Assembly (NCBI GenBank): GCA_903834675.1
Contig: CAILKC010000224.1
Span: 1-12,317, forward strand
Reading direction: 5' to 3'
Source: an uncultured Victivallales bacterium
GTDB taxonomy: Bacteria; Verrucomicrobiota; Lentisphaeria; Oligosphaerales; JAFGRS01
Length of the DNA stretch: 12,317 nt
Shown: in pieces, positions 1 through 7,280 of the stretch
How the letters are laid out: every line of letters starts with the position of its first letter
Numbering within the stretch: position 1 is the stretch's first letter
Position numbers and translations under genes: made by a program
Notes under the pieces: model-generated
Database searches by the model: none
Told to the model about the DNA's origin: nothing
The model's input: the letters and a program-made list of their open reading frames with translations, nothing else

Positions 1-110
1 CAGGGCCGCCCTCCAGGCGATCCGGCGCGTCCCGGCCGGATCGGAATCGGACCCGCGTCGGCAAGTCTCATTCCGGTATGCCCGGCCGCAGCCGGGGGCT
101 GGGCTGAACC
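1..110. repeat. Dispersed intergenic repeat, copy A (left end cut by window edge)
   Basis: Positions 1-110 align without gaps to 7171-7280 with 6 mismatches (positions 48, 52, 76, 81, 88 and 96), about 95% identity by hand alignment. It contains an 8-bp stem hairpin (CGATCCGG at 18-25 pairing with CCGGATCG at 36-43). It also contains a 5-bp stem hairpin (CAGCC/GGCTG, 89-93 and 97-101). The larger hairpin seen in copy B would begin just left of the window. Both copies pass straight into heptamer arrays and both precede a + strand gene. The function is unknown: REP-like element, MITE-like relic or structured leader are all possible. The sequence directly shows the repetition and the palindromes. 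Confidence 0.85.
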
Positions 111-140
111 CTGAACCCTGACCTCGGAACTCGGAACTCC
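106..140. repeat. Degenerate heptamer tandem array (5 units)
   Basis: Five 7-nt units run in phase: GAACCCT, GAACCCT, GACCTCG, GAACTCG, GAACTCC. They start inside the 3' end of repeat copy A. The consensus GAAC(C/T)C(N) matches the purer GAACCCG array at 7276-7324, but the unit composition differs, which suggests slippage and local homogenisation. It ends about 15 nt before the putative -35 box of the regulator. Confidence 0.7.
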
Positions 141-155
141 TCCCACCCCTCCCGC

Positions 156-184
156 TTGACAGAATTCTGACACTGTGGCAAATT
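156..184 (+). promoter_or_regulatory. Putative sigma-70-type promoter of the regulator gene
   Basis: TTGACA at 156-161 is a perfect -35 hexamer. After a 17-nt spacer comes CAAATT (179-184), a poor -10 hexamer with 3 of 6 matches. The same arrangement, CGCTTGAC then CACATT with identical spacing, occurs before the isomerase gene (1630-1661), which strengthens both calls. The predicted start point near 191 would leave a leader of about 20 nt with the Shine-Dalgarno GGAG (199-202) intact. Confidence 0.5.
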
Positions 185-211
185 TCCGGCATGCCCGTGG
201 AGATAAAGCGC

Positions 212-1597
212 ATGGATCTGGTGTTGATGAGCAGCGGTTTTGTGGCGCCCGCCCTGGACGCCGTACGGCGCACCTGGCGCGTGATCGACATCGAGAGTCA
301 GCGCGAAGCCCTGGCCTACCTGCGCGGCATGGCCGAACTGCCGGCGGCGGTCTGCATCGGTCGCGCCCTTGATATCGGGGATGATCTGGACGCCTGGCAG
401 ATGCTGGCCGCGGTGCAGGCGGAGGCCCCCGGGGTTCCCGTGCTGATCAGCACCCGGCAGCCTGCGCCGAAGGTGATCGTTGACCTGGTCAAGCACGGTG
501 CCTTTGATTACGTCCTCGAGCCCCAGAGCAAAGACAATCCGGAAGACGTGGCGCGCTACGTCGAAGACCTCATCTTCGCGCTCTCGCGCGCCGTGCGCTG
601 GCGGCAGATGGTGCGGGAAAACACCCAGCTCAAACAGGACCTGGCCCTACAGAGCGCCCCCACGGCCTTGCTCGGCCGGTCACGCTGCCTGGGACAGGCG
701 CTGGAGTTGCTGCGGAAGGTGGCTCCCACCGAGGCCACGGTGCTGATCACGGGGGAGTCGGGCACGGGGAAGGAACTGGCCGCCCGCGCGGTCCATGACC
801 TCTCGGCGCACCGCGACGGCCCCTTCATCGCACTCAACTGCGGCGCGTTCTCCGAGACCCTGATCGGCTCCGAGCTGTTCGGTCATGTCAAGGGCGCCTT
901 TACGGGGGCAGATGCGGACCGGCCCGGAGTCATCCGCGAAGCGGCCGGCGGCACCCTCTTTCTCGACGAGATCGCCGCCATCCCGGCAGGCTTCCAAGTC
1001 ATGCTCCTGCGCGTGCTCGAGCAGCGCCGCGGCCGGCCGGTCGGCGGGACCGGGACCTACGCGGTGAACTGCCGCTTCGTCGCCGCCGCCAACCGCGACC
1101 TGCGACAACTCGTGGCGGCGGGGAGCTTCCGGGCCGACCTCTTCTACCGCCTGGATGTCTTCGCGGTGCGTCTGCCGCGCCTGCGCGAGCGGCGCGAGGA
1201 CATCCCTCTGCTGGCGGATCACTTCATCCGCGAAGCCAACCGCGTCTACGGCAAGGCGGTGCGCGCCTTGACCCCGACGGCACTGGCTCTGCTGGAGAAC
1301 GCCGACTGGCCAGGTAACGTGCGCGAACTCCGCAACGCCATCGAGCGCGCCGTCATCATCGCCGAGGCAGACACCCTCGACGTCGAGCTCTTCGACCCGC
1401 AGTTGCGTACCGCCGCCCCCAGCCTGACCGCCGACACGGCCACGCCGGACTACGAGACCACCCTGCGCGACTTCGAGCGCCGCCTCCTCGGCCGCACCCT
1501 CCACGACTGCGGCGGAAACCGCAGTGAGACCGCCCGCCGTCTGAACCTCAAACGCACCCGCCTCGCTTACCGCCTGCGCCATCTGGGCTTGGACTGA
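212..1597 (+). CDS. Sigma-54-dependent transcriptional activator with degenerate receiver-like domain
   Basis: This 461-aa enhancer-binding protein would remodel sigma-54 RNA polymerase by ATP hydrolysis. Residues 1-120 look like a response-regulator receiver: GAFDY at 96-100 resembles beta5. However, Gly50 lies where the phosphoacceptor Asp is expected and Glu103 replaces the conserved Lys, so phosphorylation is doubtful. A helical linker (about 127-147) leads to a complete AAA+ domain with Walker A GESGTGKE (181-188), GAFTGA sigma-54 contact loop (228-233), Walker B LFLDE (249-253) and WPGNVREL near the end. A Fis-type helix-turn-helix closes the protein (about 415-461). I chose ATG 212 over ATG 191 because GGAG at 199-202 sits 9 nt upstream of it. 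It precedes the isomerase operon by 97 nt, but that operon has its own sigma-70-like box, so the target promoter is unclear and may lie elsewhere. Confidence 0.93.
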   Translation: MDLVLMSSGFVAPALDAVRRTWRVIDIESQREALAYLRGMAELPAAVCIGRALDIGDDLDAWQMLAAVQAEAPGVPVLISTRQPAPKVIVDLVKHGAFDYVLEPQSKDNPEDVARYVEDLIFALSRAVRWRQMVRENTQLKQDLALQSAPTALLGRSRCLGQALELLRKVAPTEATVLITGESGTGKELAARAVHDLSAHRDGPFIALNCGAFSETLIGSELFGHVKGAFTGADADRPGVIREAAGGTLFLDEIAAIPAGFQVMLLRVLEQRRGRPVGGTGTYAVNCRFVAAANRDLRQLVAAGSFRADLFYRLDVFAVRLPRLRERREDIPLLADHFIREANRVYGKAVRALTPTALALLENADWPGNVRELRNAIERAVIIAEADTLDVELFDPQLRTAAPSLTADTATPDYETTLRDFERRLLGRTLHDCGGNRSETARRLNLKRTRLAYRLRHLGLD

Positions 1598-1632
1598 GCG
1601 GACCGCCAGGCCCGGTTTCCCGGCAGTCGCGC

Positions 1633-1661
1633 TTGACTCTCTTTCGGCGCGGCTTCACATT
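1633..1661 (+). promoter_or_regulatory. Putative promoter of the isomerase-oxidoreductase operon
   Basis: TTGACT (1633-1638), a 17-nt spacer and CACATT (1656-1661) repeat the layout of the box at 156-184, including the preceding CGC. The -10 is again weak (3 of 6), and the agreement between the two sites is the main support. A start near 1668 would give a leader of about 27 nt carrying AGAAAGGG (1681-1688) before ATG 1695. Confidence 0.45.
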
Positions 1662-1694
1662 GCGGCTCCCAGCAATGAGCAGAAAGGGCACCCC

Positions 1695-2513
1695 ATGAAA
1701 CTGATCATGTTTTCGAAGATGCTGAAAGAAAAGTCGCCGACCGAGCTCATGGCACTGGCCAAGGACTGGGGCTTGGACGGGTACGACCTCTGCGTGCGCC
1801 CGGGCTACGCGGTCAACCCGGATAACGCGGCCGACGAGCTGCCGCGGGTTGCCGCCCAGTTCCGCGCCGCGGGTCTTGACATTCCCATGGTCACCGGCAA
1901 CTTTGACCTGCTGGAGCCGGAACACCCCACCGCAGAGCCCATCCTGAAGGCGATGGCCAAGGCAGAGGTGCGCCTGCTCAAGCTGGGGTACTTCCGTTAC
2001 GACCCCCTGCAGCACGACTACATGGCCGAGGTCGAGCGTCTCCGCGTCATCTTCGGGCGCTGGGAGCGCTTGGCGCGCCGCCATGGCGTTCGCATCTGTT
2101 ACCATACTCACAGCGATAAGTGCATGGGGCTGAACGGGGCCGGGCTGGCGCACCTGCTCTCGGGTTTCGACCCCGCCCTGATCGGCGCCTACGTCGATCC
2201 GGCCCACCTCGTCATCGAGGGCGAGGACTTCGCCACCGCGGTCGGCATGGTGCGCCCCTGGCTCAGCCTTGTGGCCGTCAAGGACGCGCTCTTGACTCGC
2301 GTCGAAAAGAATGGCCATGGAGCCCTCAAGCGCGACTGGGTGGTGGCAGGCGAGGGCGTGGTCGACTGGACTGCCGTCTTCGAGTGCCTGCGGCGCGAGA
2401 ACTACCACGGCCCCGTCTCGGTTCATTGCGAGTTCCACGTGCCCCCGGAGCAGTTCCTCGCAGCGGCGCAGCGCGAGATCGCCTTCTTCCGCCGCTTCGT
2501 CTCGCCAGCCTGA
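1695..2513 (+). CDS. Sugar phosphate isomerase/epimerase-like TIM barrel (xylose isomerase-like family)
   Basis: This 272-aa protein has the usual size for the AP-endonuclease-2/xylose isomerase-like barrel, a cytoplasmic metal-dependent fold that interconverts ketoses or dehydrates inosose-type sugars. Recognisable elements are YHTH (136-139, at the position of the beta5 metal ligand and reminiscent of IolE-type proteins), DPAH with Asp168 and His171, VKD (195-197), a GEGVVDW stretch, and Glu246 on the last strand. The beta7 His often found before the x-K-D motif seems to be Ala194, so metal binding may differ from tagatose epimerase. AGAAAGGG lies 6 nt before ATG 1695. The stop is 19 nt before the FAD oxidoreductase start, so the two are surely cotranscribed. 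The family is clear; the substrate is not. Confidence 0.88.
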   Translation: MKLIMFSKMLKEKSPTELMALAKDWGLDGYDLCVRPGYAVNPDNAADELPRVAAQFRAAGLDIPMVTGNFDLLEPEHPTAEPILKAMAKAEVRLLKLGYFRYDPLQHDYMAEVERLRVIFGRWERLARRHGVRICYHTHSDKCMGLNGAGLAHLLSGFDPALIGAYVDPAHLVIEGEDFATAVGMVRPWLSLVAVKDALLTRVEKNGHGALKRDWVVAGEGVVDWTAVFECLRRENYHGPVSVHCEFHVPPEQFLAAAQREIAFFRRFVSPA

Positions 2514-2532
2514 CCCTCGGGAGCGCCCGCCG

Positions 2533-3783
2533 ATGCCAAACACAATCCGCGAACCGGCCCGTGAGCTGCCGGTTGTCGGTGACTACGATGTGGTCGTCTG
2601 CGGCGGCGGCCCGGCGGGCGTTGCGGCCGCGGTCTCTGCCGCCCGCCACGGTGCCCGGACTCTGGTGCTGGAGCAGCACGGCAGCCTGGGGGGCATCTGG
2701 ACCACTGGCCTGCTTTCCTATTTTCTGGACCACGCCAACAAGACCGGCCTGATGAGCGAGATCATCTGCCGCCTCGAAGCCCGCGGCGCCCGCGCCGCCA
2801 AGGCCTCCGGCGAGAGCACCAATGCCTTCGATGTCGAAGAAGTCCGCCTGCTCATGGACGAGCTCTGCCAAGAGGCCGGGGCTCAGATCCAACTCTACAC
2901 GCGGGTGGCGGCGGCCAGCGTCGAGGGCGGCGCTCTGACCCATGTCCTCGTCGAATCCAAGTCGGGCCGCGAGGCCATCGCCGCCCGCCAGTTCATAGAC
3001 TGCACCGGCGATGGCGACCTGGGCGCCTTGGCGGGCTGTGGTTTCGATCTCGGCCATCCCGAGACCGGCGCCACCCAGCCCATGAGCCTCATCGCCCTGC
3101 TGACCGGCATCCGGCGCGACCAGGTCACGGCCTACTTCCACCAGCCCGGCGACACCTGGGCCGCACCGAAAGACCGCCTCAAGGCCGCCATGGAACGCGG
3201 CGGCCACTCCCCCTCGTATGGCAAACCGTCCCTGTTTGTACTCCGGGACGACATCTTCATGCTGATGGCCAACCACGAGTATGGGGTCAAGGGCGTGAAT
3301 GTGCGCGACCTGACCGCGGCCACCCTGCGGGCGCGGCGTGAACTGCACCACCTGATCAACGGCCTGCGCCGCCTCGGCGATCCCTGGTCATGCCTGCGCC
3401 TGCTGGCGACCGGCGCCCAGATCGGCGTGCGTGAAGGCCGCCGCATCCACGGCCGCTACACGGTCACCGTCGACGATATGGTCGCCGGCCGACAGCACCC
3501 CGACGCCGTCTGCCGCGTTGCCTTCGGAATCGATGTGCATTCCACCAACCCGAGCGCGGGCAAAGGCATCGAGACCAATCCGGTGCGGACACTGCCGTAC
3601 GACATCCCCTTGCGGGCGCTCCAGGCACGCGAGGTGAACGGGCTGTGGTTGGCCGGGCGCTGCATCAGCGGCGACTTCCTGGCACACTCGAGCTACCGGG
3701 TTACGGGCAACGCCGTCGCCATGGGCGAAGCCGCCGGCAAGGCCGCTGCCACCGCCGCCCTGGGCGGCTCTGCAAAGCAGTGA
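2533..3783 (+). CDS. FAD-dependent oxidoreductase (FAD_oxidored/PF12831-like)
   Basis: This 416-aa flavoprotein has an N-terminal Rossmann FAD site: GGGPAG at 24-29 gives GxGxxG, and Glu47 would bind the adenosine ribose. It continues with LGGIWTTGLLSYF, the second dinucleotide motif FIDCTGDGDL, and a C-terminal FAD-domain stretch (NGLWLAGRCISGDF, then NAVAMGEAAGKAA). These fit the PF12831 group common near polysaccharide-utilisation genes, which probably oxidises sugars or related polyols; the electron acceptor is unknown. No signal peptide is visible, so it should be cytoplasmic. The frame is open further upstream, but ATG 2533 is chosen because CGGGAG ends 9 nt before it, the FAD fold starts soon after, and the upstream extension overlaps the isomerase gene. 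It is the last gene of its operon, 87 nt from the convergent beta-helix gene. Confidence 0.92.
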   Translation: MPNTIREPARELPVVGDYDVVVCGGGPAGVAAAVSAARHGARTLVLEQHGSLGGIWTTGLLSYFLDHANKTGLMSEIICRLEARGARAAKASGESTNAFDVEEVRLLMDELCQEAGAQIQLYTRVAAASVEGGALTHVLVESKSGREAIAARQFIDCTGDGDLGALAGCGFDLGHPETGATQPMSLIALLTGIRRDQVTAYFHQPGDTWAAPKDRLKAAMERGGHSPSYGKPSLFVLRDDIFMLMANHEYGVKGVNVRDLTAATLRARRELHHLINGLRRLGDPWSCLRLLATGAQIGVREGRRIHGRYTVTVDDMVAGRQHPDAVCRVAFGIDVHSTNPSAGKGIETNPVRTLPYDIPLRALQAREVNGLWLAGRCISGDFLAHSSYRVTGNAVAMGEAAGKAAATAALGGSAKQ

Positions 3784-3870
3784 AAGCATCGCCCCGGCCC
3801 GCCGACCTCCACGCCCTACGGGCGGCCGACCTCTGGGGCGACAGCCAGGATGATGTGAAAACGAGCCGCC

Positions 3871-6837
3871 TCACTCGAGGATGATGATACCGGCGTTCTC
3901 GAGCTGCCAGGAGGCGCCCTGCGTGCCCACCCACAGAACCCATTCCTCGCGCTCGCTGCGGTAGGCGCAGAGGTTGAAGGCCAAGCGCAGTCCGGGGGTG
4001 GCGGCGATATCCGCCGCGGCCAGCGGGATGGCCCACTCCCCGGTCCAGCTTTGCGCGTCGACGCTGGCGGCATAGCGCAGCGCGCGCCCAAGCCGGGCCG
4101 CGGCCTCGGGGGTGGCCTTGCCATCGGTCACTGCGGCGACACTGCCGCCACAGAAGCCCTGGACCACCTGGCAGAACGTCGGCGCCGCACCCCGCGGCTC
4201 AACCAGGCAGACCTCGACCCCGTCGTCCGTCCGCCAGGACGAGCCCCGCTTCAGCGCCCCAGCGGCTTGCACCGGGACCGTCACCGCGACGTAGAGCGTG
4301 CTGCCATCGTGACACAGCCGGGCACGGCAGGGTGGGCTGGACAGCTTTTCGCGACCGGGACCCTGTTGCAGCAGCAGCTCCTCCGCGGGCCACTCGTCGG
4401 GGGCGATACGGCCATCGATCACGGGCGCCTTGGCCGTACGCTTCACCGTGACGGGCGGCGGCGGCGCGAGCACCGACACCGTCCGCGGCGGCGGTTCGGC
4501 CGGCGGGCGCTCCCAGTCTGAGCCCTTGGGCACCCGCGGCAATCCTACATTGTCGCCCCGCACGCGCCCCGGTCCACCTGAGGCCTGGCGCAGAAACAGC
4601 AGCGCCGAGGTGCTCGTCGGACCGGTCCTGAATTCAACGGTCAACCGCGTCCAGGTGGGGCTGCCGGTCTGCTTTGAGAGCTCGGGCGCAGCGCCGTCGT
4701 AGTCCCTGACGCCGAGAGCCGCGGTCTCGCCTTCGGCCATCGCCTTGAGCCACCCCGAAAGGGTGTAGCAGGTGTCGGGGAAAAGCCCGGTCACCGTCTG
4801 CTCGACGCCGTCCGGACCGGGCCCCAGTTCAAGCTCGGCTTTACAGGTCCCGGTAGGCTCGGGCTGGCCCTGGCCCCAGCCATTGCCCCAGCCGTTGCCG
4901 GGGACGGTCCGGGCCGTCCCGGCGCCGACCGGCGCCCAGCCTTCAAGGCCGACCTCAAAACAGGAGTTGCGGACGCTGTTCATGTAGGGGACGTCGGGCG
5001 CGGTCCACACCGGGATGGCTGGCGGGTTAACGGGGTCGTGGCCCACCGCCCACATCGGCGTGCCATACTCGAGGGCGCCCGCATCCGGTGCCTTGCCATT
5101 CCAGCCCTCGTTGAAGCCGGGCAGCGGCACGCCGACATCGATGGCAGCCGAACCCGGTTTCAGGTCGAAGCGCTGATTGGCGGGAGCGCTGAAGCCGGGA
5201 TCCTCGCTGACCACATTGCCCGCCTGAACGACATGGGCCGGCAGGCTCACCTTGCCATTGAGGATGTTGTTGCAGTAGCGAGCGCCAAAGAGGTCGTTGC
5301 GCCTGCTGTGGTCAAAGGTCCCGGTGTTGCCCGTGTGCCAGGCCGTGTTGTGGTAGGACAGACAGAAGAAGGAAGGGTTGTTGAAGCGCACGCCATCCAG
5401 CTTGGTGCCCCAGATGAGGTTGTGATGCACGATGACATTCATGCTCAGGTGGTCGAAGTAGATCCCCATGGAGGTGGATTCGGCCATGTTGTCATGCACC
5501 AGGTTGTAGCGAAACACGGTGTTCATGAAGTCGGTAGTGTGCCCGTACGTCATGCCAAGATCGTGGGTCAACCAACCGGCATGCGAGAGGTCATTGTACT
5601 CGACGATGGACTCTTGCAGCCCGCCGGTGGAAATGAGATCCCGGCCCGAATGGCGGAAGCTGTTGCGGCTGACCACATGGCGGCGCCCACTGAGTGCCAC
5701 CACGCCGCTCCAGGTGCCGGCGTAGTTACCCTCATGCACATAGCAGTTCACCACCCGGTTGTCCGCCCCAGCGAGGCGCAGCAGCGAGCTGGACGCATAG
5801 GCGAACTCGCAGCCGATCACATCGATGCGCCGACCGCTGATGGAGACCGCTCCGGCGCTGCCGACATCCTGCACGTAGGAGTGGCCGGTGTACTCGCCCC
5901 GCAGGCCCTGCAACCGCAGATCGGAGGAGTCGGCGTCGGTCACCACGCCGCCAGCCCGGAAGGCGAGGCCCAGCAGGCGCACCTGCGACCGCCCGCTGAG
6001 GTCGATGACCGACTGCCGCTGTTTGGCCTCGATGGCCAGGGTGCTGGGGTCCTTGCCGCCGGGCGGGATGAGATACACCCGGCCTTGCGCCGCGTCGTAC
6101 CACCACTCACCCTCGGCATTCAACGCCTGGCGCACCCCCATGAGCACGTAGGCGTTGCCTTTCCTGGGAAGGTACCACTGGTCGGTGGGCTTGAAGGCGG
6201 GCTCGAAGGTCAGCGTCCGGGTCTGGGCGTCGAAAGCGGTCACCTTTCTGGCCCAGCAGTGCCAGGCCGCGCCGCCAGCGCACCAGAGCCAGGCGCCCTT
6301 CCAGGCGTCGTTGTCGCCGGGCAGATTAGGGTCCGTCAGCGTGTTGACCGTGCCCGCCGCCGCGGTTGCCCGCACCGGCTGCAAGAGGGTGCCCGTGTTG
6401 TCGGGCCAGCGCGCTTCCGTCAGCATCACCTCGCCAGCGAAGAGTTGATTCATGTGGTCCAGAGACCTGGGCATGGCGGCGGAATACACCCCGGCGCCCT
6501 CGGCCCGCCAGTCTTTCAGGGGCTCGGCGCCGCTGAGCCAGGCGGTCTCGCCGGGGTAGCTCCGAAAGGTGATCGGCGCCGCGGCGCTGCCCGAAACCGC
6601 GGGCTTGAGGACCTCGCGGTACACCCCGGCACGCAGAGAGCAGGTGACCCCCGGTCGCACCATGCCAGCGGCCTTGGCGAGGGTGCGTAGGGGCCCATCG
6701 GCGCCGCCGACGGCGGGCTCGGCCAGGGTGCCGCTCCAGACGTCGTTGCCTTGTGGCGAGACGAAGAGTTCCGGGGGAGCCTCGGCGCCCCCGAGCAAGC
6801 TCCCGAACAGCGTGGCGATCACCGCAAGCCGTCCCAT
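3871..6837 (-). CDS. Secreted right-handed beta-helix protein with two C-terminal carbohydrate-binding-like domains
   Basis: This 988-aa exported protein starts with a short signal peptide (1-20, hydrophobic LAVIATLFGSLLGG, likely cleaved after AEA). Residues about 24-110 resemble the DUF1565-type beta-helix entry: FVSPQGND, then PLRTLAKA, then GVYRE. Repeating Asn-rich beta-helix coils (VVNCYVH, SRNSFRHSG, VEYNDLSHAG, FRYNLVHDN, IVHHNLIWG) run to about 600. About 620-765 (NSCFEVGLEGW, then GDNVGLPRV) resembles a CBM4/9-type jelly roll. About 790-988 (PVIDGRIAPDEW, then WTGEWAIPLAA) resembles a CBM9/DOMON-like domain. The fold suggests a polysaccharide lyase, hydrolase or binding protein, but I see no catalytic set that names the activity. 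A Shine-Dalgarno GGAGGG (complement of 6847-6852) supports this start. It converges on the FAD oxidoreductase and diverges from the amidohydrolase operon. Confidence 0.9.
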   Translation of the reverse strand: MGRLAVIATLFGSLLGGAEAPPELFVSPQGNDVWSGTLAEPAVGGADGPLRTLAKAAGMVRPGVTCSLRAGVYREVLKPAVSGSAAAPITFRSYPGETAWLSGAEPLKDWRAEGAGVYSAAMPRSLDHMNQLFAGEVMLTEARWPDNTGTLLQPVRATAAAGTVNTLTDPNLPGDNDAWKGAWLWCAGGAAWHCWARKVTAFDAQTRTLTFEPAFKPTDQWYLPRKGNAYVLMGVRQALNAEGEWWYDAAQGRVYLIPPGGKDPSTLAIEAKQRQSVIDLSGRSQVRLLGLAFRAGGVVTDADSSDLRLQGLRGEYTGHSYVQDVGSAGAVSISGRRIDVIGCEFAYASSSLLRLAGADNRVVNCYVHEGNYAGTWSGVVALSGRRHVVSRNSFRHSGRDLISTGGLQESIVEYNDLSHAGWLTHDLGMTYGHTTDFMNTVFRYNLVHDNMAESTSMGIYFDHLSMNVIVHHNLIWGTKLDGVRFNNPSFFCLSYHNTAWHTGNTGTFDHSRRNDLFGARYCNNILNGKVSLPAHVVQAGNVVSEDPGFSAPANQRFDLKPGSAAIDVGVPLPGFNEGWNGKAPDAGALEYGTPMWAVGHDPVNPPAIPVWTAPDVPYMNSVRNSCFEVGLEGWAPVGAGTARTVPGNGWGNGWGQGQPEPTGTCKAELELGPGPDGVEQTVTGLFPDTCYTLSGWLKAMAEGETAALGVRDYDGAAPELSKQTGSPTWTRLTVEFRTGPTSTSALLFLRQASGGPGRVRGDNVGLPRVPKGSDWERPPAEPPPRTVSVLAPPPPVTVKRTAKAPVIDGRIAPDEWPAEELLLQQGPGREKLSSPPCRARLCHDGSTLYVAVTVPVQAAGALKRGSSWRTDDGVEVCLVEPRGAAPTFCQVVQGFCGGSVAAVTDGKATPEAAARLGRALRYAASVDAQSWTGEWAIPLAAADIAATPGLRLAFNLCAYRSEREEWVLWVGTQGASWQLENAGIIILE

Positions 6838-7024
6838 GGTAGTAGTCCCTCCGTCGGCGTGGATTATGGCTGACCGAACCGTACTCCGCGCTCACACCGA
6901 GAGCAAGACGGATCGGGGCGCAAGTCAGCTCCGTAGGAGTTTGCTTGTATGAGAACCGCAGAAGGTCGAATGACCAAGGCCCCATGACGAATGGCAGAAT
7001 CACCGACAGAGCAACCGCGGTTCC

Positions 7025-7052
7025 CATTCCGGTATGTCCGGCCCTGAACCCT
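7025..7052. repeat. Short relative of the dispersed repeat (copy C)
   Basis: This stretch reads like positions 69-87 of copy A joined directly to 104-112, with one mismatch (T for C at the position of 81). The missing 16 nt (88-103) contain exactly the small CAGCC/GGCTG hairpin present in copies A and B. It ends in one heptamer unit (GAACCCT). It may be a deletion derivative or an independent short member. Confidence 0.6.
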
Positions 7053-7134
7053 TGTATGAGACTTGCCGCAACCTCGTATAACACCAGGCGCATCCCATTC
7101 CACCCTTCGTCCGCCGCAGCTGACTGAGGGCGTT

Positions 7135-7184
7135 GGAGGGCGCCGCTGCGTCGGCGCCGCGGCGGCCACGCAGGGCCGCCCTCC
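7135..7184. repeat. Large imperfect inverted repeat (17-bp arms) within copy B
   Basis: Left arm 7135-7151 and right arm 7168-7184 are reverse complements at 15 of 17 positions. They enclose a 16-nt GC-only loop (7152-7167) that contains CGGCGCCG. Transcribed, it would form a very stable stem-loop. There is no following T-run, so it is not a standard Rho-independent terminator. The right arm is also present at positions 1-14 of copy A. Confidence 0.8.
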
Positions 7185-7280
7185 AGGCGATCCGGCGCGT
7201 CCCGGCCGGATCGGAATGGGAACCGCGTCGGCAAGTCTCATTCCGCTATGTCCGGCCCCAGCCGGTGGCTGGGCTGAACC
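7135..7280. repeat. Dispersed intergenic repeat, copy B
   Basis: Positions 7171-7280 match 1-110 at 104 of 110 positions. Left of that, an imperfect palindrome completes the element, and two further hairpins follow (7188-7213 and 7259-7271). The third hairpin keeps its 5-bp stem in both copies while one loop base differs (GGG in A, GGT in B). The element ends in a heptamer array. There is no open frame with codon structure, and no transposase in the window. Confidence 0.85.

Noticed and set aside
176..191. Possible sigma-54 promoter (TGGCA, then GC at the right distance)
   Set aside because: GG and GC are 10 nt apart, but the -12 part is CGGC instead of TTGC. Its start point near 202 would remove the Shine-Dalgarno of ATG 212. 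The TTGACA box fits better.
1675..1698. Seven-codon mini-ORF ending in ATGA overlap with the isomerase start
   Set aside because: It has no ribosome binding site of its own and its sequence overlaps the isomerase Shine-Dalgarno; chance is the simplest reading.
1548..2543. 331-codon open frame on the - strand
   Set aside because: It is antisense to the isomerase and spans two gene junctions; there is no ribosome binding site or motif to support it.
3812..3824. Hairpin CGCCC-TAC-GGGCG between the convergent genes
   Set aside because: The stem is only 5 bp and no T-run follows on either strand, so a terminator call is not supported, although a terminator is expected in this 87-nt gap.
5038..6690. 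550-codon open frame on the + strand
   Set aside because: It is antisense to the beta-helix gene, which has a signal peptide, a Shine-Dalgarno and recognisable domains. The + strand product matches nothing I know.
7052..7082. TTGTAT and TATAAC as a promoter for the amidohydrolase operon
   Set aside because: The spacer is 19 nt, the -35 matches poorly, and it lies over 300 nt and a strong hairpin upstream of the start codon.
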